The translations under genes were made by a program, and so were the position numbers. A stretch of DNA of 64,000 nt from Bog-756 sp963828385 (GTDB lineage Bacteria > Actinomycetota > Acidimicrobiia > Acidimicrobiales > RAAP-2), in the NCBI GenBank assembly GCA_963828385.1, contig CAWHEF010000002.1:2852001-2916000 (forward strand), in the 5' to 3' direction. The notes under the pieces were generated by a model, which made no database searches, had not been told where the DNA came from, and worked only from the letters and a program-made list of their open reading frames with translations. Positions within the stretch are counted from its first letter, which is position 1. Every line of letters begins with the position of its first letter. Shown here piece by piece: positions 42,596 through 52,400 of this stretch.

Positions 42596-43856
42596 GTGGC
42601 GCCCGATCCCCCGTTGAGCGGTGTCCGCGTCGTCGAATGCTCGGCCCTCGGACCGGCGGCCATCACCATGCCCCTCGTCGACCTGGGTGCCGAGGTCATC
42701 AAGGTCGAGCCGCCCACCGGGGACTACATCCGCGAGATGACCTGGCCCATCATCGACGGCGTTTCCCTCATGCACCTCCATATCAACCGGGGCAAGCGCA
42801 GCATCGTCCTCGACCTGACACACGAGGGAGACCTGGCCGTCTTCAAGGCCCTCTGTGCGACGGCAGACGTGGTGGTCGAGGCCATGCGGCCGGGCGGGCT
42901 CGCCCGTCGGGGTGTGGGCTTCGACGACCTGCGGGTCGAGAACCCGAGGCTCGTGTTCTGCACCATCTCGGGATACGGCATGACCGGTCCCTACAAGGAC
43001 CTCCCCGCCCACGGCATCGCCTTCGACACCTGGGCGGGCATCGTCACCCCCCAGGTCGACGACGACGGCTTCGCCTACCTGCCCGAGCACGCGTCGATCG
43101 GCATCCACGCCGGCCCGCTGTTCGGTGCCCTCGGAATCGTGAGTGCGGTGTTGCGGGCCAGGGAGACGGGAACGGGCTCGTTCGTCGAGATCGCCCAGTC
43201 CGACGCGGCTGCCGCCATGGACTGGTACCGGAGCGAGACGTGGCGGGCCTACGAGCGGCCCCAGTCCGAGGTGACGGGCAACAAGGCCGACGGCTACGAG
43301 CGGCGCCAGCCGGGCACGGCCGGGATGGTCGAAGGGGTCCGCTACCAGGTCTACGAGACGAGAGACCGACGCCACGTGCTGTTCATGGCGTCCGAGCAGG
43401 CGTTCTGGAAGAACTTCTGCCAGGCGGTGGGACGGGACGACCTGTTCGAGAAATGGCCGGGGTCGAAGTTCGCCGACCACGCCCGCAGCAACACCGAGCT
43501 CCGGGCGGAGCTCCGGGACATCTTCTTCACGAGGACGGCGGCCGAATGGATCGACTTCGGGACGACGGCCAACTTCCCGGTGGCACCGGTGAACTCGCCG
43601 AAGACCATCGCCGAGGACCCGCAGTTCAACGACCGGTTCGACTGGTACCCGGTCGAACGCCTCGGCGCTGAGCAGCTGCCCACCCCGCTCAAGTTCGTGG
43701 GTGAGGACCTGCCCGCCCCCGCCCACGCCCCGACGGTGGGCCAGCACACCGACGCCGTGCTGCGCGACGTCCTCGGATGGGACGACGAGCAGATCCGCCG
43801 CCCTGCGCAACGACGGTGGTCTCGGCGGTCCGGTCCCCACGGGGCCCGCTCGCTGA
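42596..43856 (+). CDS. CaiB/BaiF family III CoA-transferase (3-prime frameshift)
   Basis: About 419 residues of the class III CoA-transferase family, which moves CoA between carboxylic acids. LSGVRVVECSALGPAA starts the fold. GAEVIKVEPPTGD, NRGKRSIVLDL and FVEIAQSDAAAAMDW (with the catalytic Asp candidate) follow. The C-terminal frame slips near 43793 by one extra C: corrected, the end reads EQIAALRNDGGLGGP to a stop at 43856. Uncorrected it fuses to the next gene. The GTG start is leaderless. Its operon continues with a DUF35 protein and a thiolase. Confidence 0.87.
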
Positions 43857-43891
43857 CCGCCACTACCATCCGACCGAGCGAAGGGAACGCC

Positions 43892-44371
43892 ATGGCTCCG
43901 ACCAAGACACGAGTACCGGCCGTCGACGGCTGGTTCACGCTCGACGATGACGAGCCGGCTCTCCTCGGCAGCAGGTGCGCGCGTTGCGGCACCGTCGCCT
44001 TCCCCAAGGAGCGCGTGCTCTGCCGCAACCCCGCATGCCAGAGCACCGAGTTCGACGAGACGAGGCTGAGCCGCACCGGCACCATCTGGTCCTACACAGA
44101 TGCCCGGTACCAGCCACCGGCGCCCTATGTCGCCGCCGATCCTTACACACCCTTCGCCCTGGCGGCGGTGGCCCTGGCCGACGAGCAGATGGTGGTCATG
44201 GGCCAAGTCGTCGCCGGGGTGGAGACGGCCGAGCTGCACATCGGGGACGAGGTGACCCTGGTGACCGAGGTCCTCCACGAGGACGACGACCACGAGTACA
44301 TGGTCTGGAAGTGGAGCCCGACAGCCAGGTCGACCGGCATCACGAGCAGTGAGGGGAACGGACATGGCTGA
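43892..44371 (+). CDS. Zn-ribbon OB-fold (DUF35) protein
   Basis: A 159-residue DUF35 protein with an N-terminal rubredoxin-like zinc ribbon: SRCARCGTVAFPKERVLCRNPAC, giving four Cys ligands. It is followed by an OB fold ending DEVTLVTEVLHED. Such proteins partner SCP2-type thiolases or aldolases in CoA-ester metabolism, for example in steroid side-chain breakdown. The ATG at 43892 has AAGGGAACG upstream. It overlaps the thiolase start by eight bases, matching the family pairing. Confidence 0.88.
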   Translation: MAPTKTRVPAVDGWFTLDDDEPALLGSRCARCGTVAFPKERVLCRNPACQSTEFDETRLSRTGTIWSYTDARYQPPAPYVAADPYTPFALAAVALADEQMVVMGQVVAGVETAELHIGDEVTLVTEVLHEDDDHEYMVWKWSPTARSTGITSSEGNGHG

Positions 44372-45563
44372 CGACCGTCGCGTCGCCGTCCTCGGGGCGG
44401 GCATGCATCCGTGGGGCAAATGGGGAAAGAACTTCGTCGAGTACGGGCTGGAGGCGGCGAGACAGGCGCTGGAGGACGCCGGGCTCTCCTGGACCGACAT
44501 CCAGTACGTGGCCGGGGCCGACACCATCCGCAACGGCTACCCCGGGTTCGTGGCCGGGGCCACCTTCGCCCAGGCCCTCGGATGGAACGGGACACCGGTG
44601 TCCTCGACCTACGCCGCCTGCGCGTCGGGGGCCCAGGCCATCGCCAACGCCCGGGCCCAGCTCCTCGCCGGGCTGTGCGACGTGGCCCTCGTGGTCGGGG
44701 CTGACACCACGCCCAAGGGGTTCTTCGCCCCCGTCGGCGGCGATCGCAGGGACGATCCCGATTGGCTCCGGTTCCATCTGTTGGGCGCCACCAACCCCAC
44801 CTACTTCGCCCTCTATGCCCGGCGCCGGATGGAGCTGTTCGGGGCGACCGAGGACGACTTCGCCGCCGTCAAGGTCAAGAACGCCCGGCACGGCGCCGCC
44901 AACCCCAACGCCCGCTACCGCAAGGAGGTGACGGCGGCCGAAGTCCTCGAGTCTCCGGTCGTCGCCGATCCCCTGCGCTTGCTCGAGATCTGCGCCACCT
45001 CCGACGGCGGTGCCGCCCTCGTCCTTGCGAGCATGGACTTCGCCCGCCGCCACACCACGACCGCTCCCCTCGCCGTCATCGACGCCGTGTCGACAGTCAC
45101 CCCCCGGTTCCCCCAGACGGTGATCGAGATGCCCAACTTCAGCACCGACTCCGCCGTGGCCGTCGCATCGGTCGGGCTTACGTTCAAGGAGTCCGTCGCA
45201 GCCGCCGCCTACGACGAGGCCGGCATCGGGCCCGACGACGTCGATCTGGCCGAGGTGTACGACCTGTCGTCCGCGCTCGAGCTCGACTGGTACGAGGACA
45301 TCGGCCTGTGCAAGGAGGGCGAGGCCGAGCAGCTGCTCCGTGACGGCGTCACCGCCCTCGGCGGCCGGGTGCCGGTGAACCCGAGCGGCGGCCTCTCCTG
45401 CTTCGGCGAGGCCATCCCGGCCCAGGCCATCGCCCAGGTGTGCGAACTGGTCTGGCAGGTCCAGGGCCGGGCCGGGGCACGCCAGGTCGACGGGGCGCGG
45501 GCCGGCATCTCGGCCAACCAGGGGCTGTTCGGCCACGGATCCTCGGTGGTCGTCTCCCGGTAG
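44364..45563 (+). CDS. Thiolase-family lipid-transfer protein / acetyl-CoA acetyltransferase-like
   Basis: A 399-residue thiolase-fold protein of the SCP2/lipid-transfer type, probably partnered with the preceding DUF35 protein. VAVLGAGMHPWGKWG starts the fold. SSTYAACASGAQAIANARA contains the nucleophilic Cys. VDLAEVYDLSSALE and LSCFGEAIPAQAIAQ lie in the second half. Chemistry in this group can be thiolytic cleavage or retro-aldol cleavage of 3-hydroxyacyl-CoA. The ATG at 44364 has GAGGGGA upstream. Confidence 0.86.
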   Translation: MADDRRVAVLGAGMHPWGKWGKNFVEYGLEAARQALEDAGLSWTDIQYVAGADTIRNGYPGFVAGATFAQALGWNGTPVSSTYAACASGAQAIANARAQLLAGLCDVALVVGADTTPKGFFAPVGGDRRDDPDWLRFHLLGATNPTYFALYARRRMELFGATEDDFAAVKVKNARHGAANPNARYRKEVTAAEVLESPVVADPLRLLEICATSDGGAALVLASMDFARRHTTTAPLAVIDAVSTVTPRFPQTVIEMPNFSTDSAVAVASVGLTFKESVAAAAYDEAGIGPDDVDLAEVYDLSSALELDWYEDIGLCKEGEAEQLLRDGVTALGGRVPVNPSGGLSCFGEAIPAQAIAQVCELVWQVQGRAGARQVDGARAGISANQGLFGHGSSVVVSR

Positions 45564-45602
45564 TCGCCGTCTCCCGGTCCGACGGTCGGCGGAGCCACGG
45601 CA

Positions 45603-46547
45603 CTACCCGGAGACGAGGACGATCTTGCCCAGCTTGTCGCCGGCGGCGAACCGCTCGTAGGCGTGCTCCGCCCGGGCCATGGGGAAGGTGGCCGCCACCG
45701 GCACCTCGATGCGACCGGCGGCGAGATCGGGAAGTACGTCGGCCTCGACCGCCCTCGCCACCGCCGCCTTCTCGTCTGTCGACCGGGCCCGCAACGTCGA
45801 GCCGGTGATGGTCGACCGGCTGCCCATGACGGCGAGCAGGTTGATCTCGACCTTGGCCCCCGCCCCCACGCCGATGACCACCACCCGGGCCCCGGTGGCC
45901 AGATGGGGCAGGACGGCAGCCACCCCCGGCGCACCGACCAGCTCGAGGGAGACGTCATAGGGGCCATGGTCGGCCACCTCGTCGGGAGCGATGACGGAGG
46001 CTGCGCCGAGGGCCGCCACCTCCTTGCCGCGTGCCGGCGACCGCACCGAGGCCACGACCTCGGCCCCGGCCTGCGCCGCCAGTTGAACGGCGGCCGTCCC
46101 CACGCCGCCGGCGGCGCCCGAGATGAGCACCCGTTCACCGCTCTTCAGGCGAGCCTGGGTGAACAAGGCGTCGTGGGCGGTCGAGAACACCTCGGCGAAC
46201 CCGCCCGCCTCCGGCCAGGAGAGGCCGTCGGGCACGGGCACGAGCAACGGCTCGGCCACGGTGGCCAGCTCGGCCTGGCCGCCGCCACCCACCACGGCCA
46301 TCACCCGATCACCGGAGCCGAAGCGGTCGGCACCCGCACCGGTCGTGACCACCTCTCCGGCCAGTTCCATACCCGGGATGTCGGGCGGGACACCCGCCGG
46401 GGCCGGATAGAGACCGCGCCGCTGGAGCAGATCGGCGCCGTTGACGCCAGCTCCTTTCACGGCAACCAGAACCTCTCCGGGGCCGGGCTCGGGGTCGGGA
46501 TGGGTGCGCCACTCGATGGATCCGTCGTCGAAGGTCACCGCTCGCAT
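45603..46547 (-). CDS. Quinone oxidoreductase-like zinc-binding dehydrogenase (MDR superfamily)
   Basis: A 314-residue NADPH-dependent medium-chain reductase of the quinone oxidoreductase group. It begins MRAVTFDDGSIEWRTHPDPEPG, and has GVNGADLLQRRGLYP, the cofactor strand LISGAAGGVGTAAVQLA, and VASVRSPARGK. Zinc-ligand cysteines of alcohol dehydrogenases are absent, as normal for this subfamily. It ends GDKLGKIVLVSG. It is convergent with the thiolase gene, with only 40 bp between the stops, and divergent from the CHAD gene. Confidence 0.88.
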   Translation of the reverse strand: MRAVTFDDGSIEWRTHPDPEPGPGEVLVAVKGAGVNGADLLQRRGLYPAPAGVPPDIPGMELAGEVVTTGAGADRFGSGDRVMAVVGGGGQAELATVAEPLLVPVPDGLSWPEAGGFAEVFSTAHDALFTQARLKSGERVLISGAAGGVGTAAVQLAAQAGAEVVASVRSPARGKEVAALGAASVIAPDEVADHGPYDVSLELVGAPGVAAVLPHLATGARVVVIGVGAGAKVEINLLAVMGSRSTITGSTLRARSTDEKAAVARAVEADVLPDLAAGRIEVPVAATFPMARAEHAYERFAAGDKLGKIVLVSG

Positions 46548-46665
46548 CGGACACCACGGTAGAGCGTCGGCGAGGAGGAGTGGGTGGGCGCCGGCTCCTT
46601 GTCCTGTTCCGGGCCTGGCGCAGTGACAGTTCCGCCCGCGCCCTCGTAGGCTGCGGGCTGAGGCC

Positions 46666-47744
46666 ATGGACATGTCGACCGCAGCACTGCCCGATGAGGG
46701 CCATCTGGAGACGACTGTGCCCCCCTCTGTCCATTCCGAAGAGGCATGGACGGCGACGCTGGCGACGCGACCGCCCGCCGGTGTGGTCCTCCATCGCGCC
46801 CTCGCCACCAATGCCCGGCACTTCCTCGTGAACGACATGGACGAAGAGCTGACGGGGCAAGCCGACCGGCTCGACAGGATCGACGCCACCAACGTGGGGC
46901 ACCTCCACCGACCGGTGTGGTCAGCAGTCGCTCTGGGCACCGACGGCGCAGGGCGTCCTCATCGGGCCCGCGCTCCCGATGAGATCGAGCGCGTCCACCA
47001 GGCACGGGTGGCGCTGCGCCGGATCCGATCCAACCTGCGCACGTTCCGTCTCGCCGTCGACGCGTCTGGGGCACGGCCCTCCGGGCCGAGGCCGCCTGGT
47101 ACGGGCTCGTACTCGGCCACGCACGGGACCTCGCCGTGCTGGAGAAGGCCATCAGGAAGGGCGCAGTGGGTGTGCTCGCCGGGGACGAGATCGCCGCCCT
47201 GCTCGGCGTGGTGGGCGCGCAGCAGAAACAGGCGACCGCCGACCTGCTCGAGGCCCGGTCGACGGCCCGGCACTCCCACCTGACCGAACAGATGCTGGTG
47301 CTGTGGGACGGTCCGACGTTCAAGACCAAGGCGACCGGGCCGGCGGACGAGATCATGTTGCCGATGCTGAAGCGCAGCTGGCACGATGCCCGGGGAGCGG
47401 CCCGGGCGGCGAAGAAGGACGCCACCGATGCCCGGCTCCACAAGCTGAGGATCCGGATGAAGGACCTCCGGTACGGGTGTGAAACCCTGGCGTTCGTCGA
47501 TGGCCGGGCCGCCGCCAAGACGGCGAAGGCCGCACAGGCGCTCCAGACGCAGCTGGGCGACGTCCACGACGCCGCCTGGGCGATCGACTGGTTCGGCGAA
47601 GTGGGACGCAAGCATCCCGACCTGGCTGAGGCGGCAGCGACCATGGCCCGAGTCGAGGCCGAAGCACGCGCCGCCGCCCAGAAGGGGTGGAAGCGCCAGC
47701 TGAAAGAAGTCGACCGGCGGTGGCGCCGGTGGACGGCCCGATAG
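46666..47744 (+). CDS. CHAD domain protein (polyphosphate-binding), frameshifted
   Basis: About 360 residues when a base missing near 47066 is restored; the join then reads DAS-W-GTALRAEAAWYGLVLGHARDLAVLEKAIRKG. The CHAD domain is an all-helical fold of conserved basic residues: VHQARVALRRIRSNLRTFR, RLHKLRIRMKDLRYGCE, and the region LGDVHDAAWAIDWF are visible. CHAD domains bind inorganic polyphosphate. No N-terminal CYTH domain is present. It faces a polyphosphate glucokinase-like gene across a 40-bp convergent gap. Confidence 0.85.
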
Positions 47745-47758
47745 GCGGAGCAGACCAA

Positions 47759-47781
47759 CGCCGGCGCGTACCGAGCCGGCG
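47759..47781. terminator. Stem-loop between convergent CHAD and ROK-kinase genes
   Basis: CGCCGGC (47759-47765) pairs perfectly with GCCGGCG (47775-47781) across a nine-base loop. It lies in the short gap between the two convergent stop codons. Confidence 0.55.
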
Positions 47782-47783
47782 GA

Positions 47784-48671
47784 CTACTGCCGGACTACTG
47801 CCGGACTCCTCGTCGGCTCCTCGTCGACGTCGTTGATCCCGATGTGGTCGGACTCCCACAGCTTGATGCCACCGAGGATGCCCGCCGAGTTGTCCACCAC
47901 GGTCACGTCGTCCCCCAGCTGATGGCGGTCGCGCACCCGCCGGGAGTTACCGCCCCCGATGTAGAGGTGGTCGAAGAACATGAGCGCCCGTAGGTTGGCA
48001 ACCGCCTTGTTCAGCCGCTTGTTCCACCGTTCGTGACCGATCTCCTTGCGGGTGACCTCGCCGAGCTGCTGGTCGTACGTCTCTCCTTTGCGGAAGGGCT
48101 GATGGCCGATCTCGAGATGGGGCAGAAGGTGTCCCTGGTAGAAGAGGCCCGTCCCGAACCCGGTGCCCAGGGTGATGATCAGCTCGAGGCCCTTGCCGCT
48201 CACGACCGCCGCCCCCTGGATGTCGGCGTCGTTCGCCACCTTGGTCGGCAGCGAGAAGGCGTCGGTCAGGGCGCGGGCGAGGGGGAACCCCGCCGTCCAC
48301 TGCTTCAACAGCTCGGGGTCCGGGTCGTCGAGGCGCCCATCGGTGGTCGAGAAGTGCGGTGCCGACAGCACCAGCCCTTCCCGGACCATGCCGGGGAACC
48401 CCACCGAAGCCCGGGCGGCGGTGGGAAGCGGCTTCACCAGCTTGCCCAACGTGTCGACCAGGCGATCGGGGGAGAGCGGGTAGGGCGTGGGGACTCGCAC
48501 CCGGTCGGCGACCATGGCGCCGCCGGCGTCGAGCACCGAGGCCTTCAGCCCCGAGCCGCCGACGTCGACGGCGAGCGTGAACGGCGCTCTGGGTGGGCCG
48601 GAGTCCTCGGTCGCTGTTCGGCCCGGGCCGGCGCCGGCACCGGTCCCGCCGTTCGGATCGTCACGTTCCAT
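47784..48671 (-). CDS. ppgK: Polyphosphate glucokinase-like ROK family protein
   Basis: A 295-residue ROK-family kinase of the polyphosphate glucokinase type. The N-terminal 30 residues are disordered. The phosphate loop FTLAVDVGGSGLKASVLD, the hinge LPTKVANDADIQGAAVVSG with the catalytic Asp, and ELIITLGTGFGTGLFYQG are typical. The ending FFDHLYIGGGN contains the adenosine-binding Gly turn. Such kinases make glucose-6-phosphate from polyphosphate or ATP. The C-terminus carries an 11-bp tandem duplication. The symbol is applied on overall resemblance. Confidence 0.78.
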   Translation of the reverse strand: MERDDPNGGTGAGAGPGRTATEDSGPPRAPFTLAVDVGGSGLKASVLDAGGAMVADRVRVPTPYPLSPDRLVDTLGKLVKPLPTAARASVGFPGMVREGLVLSAPHFSTTDGRLDDPDPELLKQWTAGFPLARALTDAFSLPTKVANDADIQGAAVVSGKGLELIITLGTGFGTGLFYQGHLLPHLEIGHQPFRKGETYDQQLGEVTRKEIGHERWNKRLNKAVANLRALMFFDHLYIGGGNSRRVRDRHQLGDDVTVVDNSAGILGGIKLWESDHIGINDVDEEPTRSPAVVRQ

Positions 48672-48761
48672 GGCGCCACGCTAGGCCGACGGGCGGTAGG
48701 GGTCGATCGGTTGCCGGTGGGCCGGCCGGGCGACGCACCATAGTTGCTAGCGTCTGGCGCC

Positions 48762-50174
48762 ATGTCCTCGCAGCCGTGGTCCGGAGATGCCTGCTCGCTG
48801 ATCGACGCCTTCCGGGCGGGGACGCTTTCCCCGGCCGAGGCACTGGATGACTGTCTGAGCGCGATCGACAGCTCCGAGCTCAACGCCTTTTGCCACCTGG
48901 ATGCCGACGCCGCCCGGGCGTCGGCAGGGGCGGCGGACGTGTCCCTGCCCTTCGGCGGCCTGCCCATCGGCGTCAAGGAGCTCGAATCGGTCGAGGGCTG
49001 GCCGTACACGGAAGGGTCCCTCGTCTTCGCCGACCGGATCGCCGACCATGACTCGACCCAGGTGGCCCGACTCCGGTCCGCCGGCGCCGTGCTGGCCGGG
49101 CAGACCACGGCGTCCGAGTTCGGCGGCATCAACTGCACGAGCACCAAGCTCCACGGGACGACCGGCAACCCCTGGCAGCCCGACCGCACCCCGGGGGGCT
49201 CGTCTGGTGGTTCGGCGTCGGCCGTCGCCGCCGGCCTCGTACCCCTGGCCAGCGGAGGTGACGGCGGGGGTTCCATCCGCATCCCGGCCGGCTTCACCGG
49301 CCTGTTCGGGCTCAAGTCGACCTTCGGCCGGATCCCGAAAGGCCCGGCCACCCTCCAGCCGCCGCTCACCGTCACGGTGGGCTGTCTGTCCCGGTCGGTC
49401 CGCGACACGGCCCGGTGGTTCGACGTCTGCAACGGCTTCGACGCCCGCGACACCCTGAGCCTGCCGAGGGTCGAAGGATGGGAGGCCGGGCTCGGCTCCT
49501 TCGATCTGGCCGGCAAGCGGGCGGTGATCTCGGTGGACCTCGGGGCGGCCATCGTCGCCCCGAGGATCGCAGCCGTCGTGGTGGAAGCAGCAGAGGCGCT
49601 CATCGCCGCGGCCAAGCTGGCCCGGGTCGACGTGGCCGTCGAGATCCCCCAGGGCGGGCTCGAGTGGGCCATGTCGAACCTGGTCGGCCTGGCCGGCGAC
49701 CTCGGCGACCGCTACCCGGCGTGCAACGACGACCTCACGCCCGAGATCCAGCTGGGGATGAACATCGCCACTCACAACCTCACCCTGGCGTCGGCGGGGA
49801 AGACCGAGATGTTCCGGATCGTGGTCAACGAGCGAATGGCGGACCTCTTCGAGGAGACCGACTTCGTGTTCTGTGCCACGAACCCCGACGTCGCCTTCGC
49901 CGCCACCGGGCCCATGCCCACGAGCGTGGGTGACGTCGACCTGATCACCGAGTACGGGTTCGACAAGGCACTCGGCAACAACGGGGCGCTCACCATCCCG
50001 GCCAACCTCACCGGCAACCCGGCCATGTCGGTCCCGGCCGGCGCCGTCGACGGCCTCCCCGTCGGCCTCCAGGTCATCGGCCGCCACCACGAGGAGCAGC
50101 TCCTGTTGGACCTGGCCCGGGTGGCCGAGCGGGAGCGGCCCTGGCCGTTGGTGGCTCCGGGCTCGCCCCGCTGA
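48762..50174 (+). CDS. Amidase (amidase signature family)
   Basis: A 470-residue amidase-signature hydrolase. The Lys of the Ser-cisSer-Lys triad is in LPIGVKELESVEG. The signature PGGSSGGSASAVAAGLVPLASGGDGGGSI is present, carrying the cis-Ser and nucleophilic Ser. The C-terminus MSVPAGAVDGLPVGLQVIG is typical. It hydrolyses an amide; the acyl group is unknown. The ATG at 48762 has a -10-like TAGCGT about ten bases upstream, so the transcript may be near-leaderless. The next gene follows 11 bp later. Confidence 0.9.
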   Translation: MSSQPWSGDACSLIDAFRAGTLSPAEALDDCLSAIDSSELNAFCHLDADAARASAGAADVSLPFGGLPIGVKELESVEGWPYTEGSLVFADRIADHDSTQVARLRSAGAVLAGQTTASEFGGINCTSTKLHGTTGNPWQPDRTPGGSSGGSASAVAAGLVPLASGGDGGGSIRIPAGFTGLFGLKSTFGRIPKGPATLQPPLTVTVGCLSRSVRDTARWFDVCNGFDARDTLSLPRVEGWEAGLGSFDLAGKRAVISVDLGAAIVAPRIAAVVVEAAEALIAAAKLARVDVAVEIPQGGLEWAMSNLVGLAGDLGDRYPACNDDLTPEIQLGMNIATHNLTLASAGKTEMFRIVVNERMADLFEETDFVFCATNPDVAFAATGPMPTSVGDVDLITEYGFDKALGNNGALTIPANLTGNPAMSVPAGAVDGLPVGLQVIGRHHEEQLLLDLARVAERERPWPLVAPGSPR

Positions 50175-50184
50175 AGGGGCGGCA

Positions 50185-51070
50185 GTGCGTCTCGACCTGT
50201 GGTTGCCCACCGCCAGCCCGTTCGCCACCCCGGAGCTCCTCGCCCTCGTGGCCACCGAAGCCGAGCAGCGCGGGATCGGCACCATCTGGGTTGGCGAGCA
50301 CGTCGTCCTGTTCGACGACTACCGGTCGGTCTATCCCTACGCCGAGGACGGGCGGATCCCGCTGGCACCGGGGACCGGCTTGCTCGAACCCCTGGCCACG
50401 CTCTCGTTCCTGGCCGGGCAGACCTCGACTATCCGGTTGGGCACGGCGATGGTCCTCCTACCCCAGCGGAACCCGGTCTATACGGGCAAGGAGGTGGCCA
50501 CACTCGACTTCCTCTCGGGGGGACGGGTCGACTTCGGGGGGCATCGGCGTGGGCATCGGGTGGCTCAAGGAGGAGTTCGACGCCGTGGCCGCTCCGTGGG
50601 CCAAACGGGGCCGCCGGATGGACGAGTACGTGGCCGTGCTCCGCACTCTCTGGTGCGACGAGACGTCCACCTTTTCCGGCGAGTACTACTCGCTCGGCCC
50701 CTGCACCATGGAGCCCAAGCCGGTGCAGCGTCCCCATCCCCCGATCCACATCGGAGGCGAGAGCCTCCCCGCACTGCGGAGGGCAGCCCGCCATGGCCAA
50801 GGCTGGCACACGTTCAATCGCACACCGGAGGGATTGACGGAGGGTCTCGCCACCCTCGAGCGGCTCCTCACCCAGGAGGAGCGGAGCCGCGACGAGCTCA
50901 CCATCACCGTCTGTCCCTATTTGCAACCGCTCGACGCCGACGTCGCCGAGGAGTACCGGTCTGCAGGTGCCGACGCCGTCGCCGCATTGTTCGTCGCTCT
51001 CGAAGTGGACGGCGTCCGGCGTTCGTTCGACCAGCTCCAACCGGTCATCGACCGGGCCGCCGGATGCTGA
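50185..51070 (+). CDS. LLM class F420-dependent oxidoreductase, frameshifted
   Basis: About 294 residues of the luciferase-like, coenzyme-F420-dependent family. The N-terminal half is MRLDLWLPTASPFATPE through RGIGTIWVGEHVVL, RLGTAMVLLPQRNP and LDFLSGGRVDFG. The second half continues GIGVGIGWLKEEFDAV and PHPPIHIGGESLPALRRAA. The break is one extra G in a G6 run at about 50534-50539. Such enzymes oxidise alcohols or reduce enones with F420. Its stop abuts the stop of the convergent P450 gene. Confidence 0.87.
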
Positions 51071-52361
51071 CTACGCAGCCAGCGACACCGGGAGCGCTTC
51101 GAGCCCCCGCAACACGACCGAGTCCCGGTAGACTACGTCGTCGGTGACGAGGACGAGGGAGGGGACCTGTCGCACCAACGTGGACAGAGCCACCTGCGCC
51201 TCCATCCGGGCTAGCGGCGCCCCGAGGCAGTGGTGGATCCCGAACCCGAAGCCGAGGTGGTTGTTGGGGGTGCGGGTGACGTCGAAGCGGTCAGGGTCGT
51301 CGAACGCCGACTCGTCCCGGTTGGCCGAGGCGAGGAGGAGCATGGCGAAGTCACCGGCTTCGAACGTGGTGCCGCCGAACTCGCAGTCCTCGAGGAACGA
51401 GCGGCCGGTCAGTTGGACCGGTGACACGTAGCGCAGCATCTCCTCGACACCGGTCCGGGTGACCCCGGGGTCGCTCCGGAACCGCTCGAACTGATCGGGA
51501 TGGCGGAGCAGGGTGAGGACGCCGCCGGCGATGAGATTGACGGTCGTCTCGTGGCCGGCCACGAGCAACAGGATGCAGGTGGCGAGCAGCTCGCCCTCGG
51601 AAAGCACGGTATCGCCGTCCTCCGCCGCCACCAGCCGAGACAGCAGGTCGTCGCCGGGCGTCTGACGACGCTCGGCCAGCAGCTCGAAGAAGTACTGGGC
51701 GAACTGCATGACGGCCTCGCCCCGGGCGGCGATGACCTCGTCGGAGAGAAGGAAGTCAGGGTCGAGCCCCCGGGCGAGCATCCCCGACCACGCCTTGAAC
51801 CGGTGCTGATCGGCGACCGGCACCCCGAGCAGGTCGCAGATGACCCGTACCGGCAGCGGGTATGCGAACGACTCGAGCAGGTCGACCCGGCCGGTCTCGA
51901 TCGCGGTGTCGAGTAGCTCGTCGACGATCTCCTGGGTCCTCGACCGCAGCGACTCGACCACCTTGGGGGTGAACGCCTTCGACACCAGGCCGCGCAGCCG
52001 GGTGTGGTCGGGCGGATCCCGGAACAGGAAGGGCTCGAGCTCCAGCATCGCCGCTTCCATCGACGGGTCGGAACCGGTCGAGCGGATGCCACCGGACAGA
52101 CGGTTGGGGTCGGCGGTCCGACCATCCGAGCTCGCCCGGCGGTCCCGGAGGATGGTCAGGCAGTCGTCGTAGGTGGCGACGACCCAGAACCCCATGTCGT
52201 TGCGGTGGATGGGGGCCTTCTTCCGCAATTCGGCATAGATCGGGGAAGGGGTCGCGGTACCAGGCCGGATCGAACGGGTCGAAGACCGGCCTGCCGGCAG
52301 GCGGGCCGGGCGAGCGGGTCTGGCGGGGCTCGGAAGCGGCACGGTCGGGGGAGTGGGCCAT
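51071..52361 (-). CDS. Cytochrome P450, frameshifted near the N-terminus
   Basis: About 430 residues. The I-helix motif is LLLVAGHETTVNL. The ExxR motif is VEEMLRYVSP, and the haem-binding loop is FGFGIHHCLGAPLARME with the axial Cys. The segment PPDHTRLRGLVSKAFTP is normal for bacterial P450s. The N-terminus MAHSPDRAASEPRQ through DPAWYRDPFP is in one frame, and the rest (IYAELRKKAPIHRNDMG) in another. One extra C in a CCCC run near 52242-52245 explains the shift. No ferredoxin gene is adjacent. The substrate is unknown. Confidence 0.9.
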
Positions 52362-52400
52362 CGACTCGCATCGTACGACCGGTGCCCGGCGGTGGCGATT

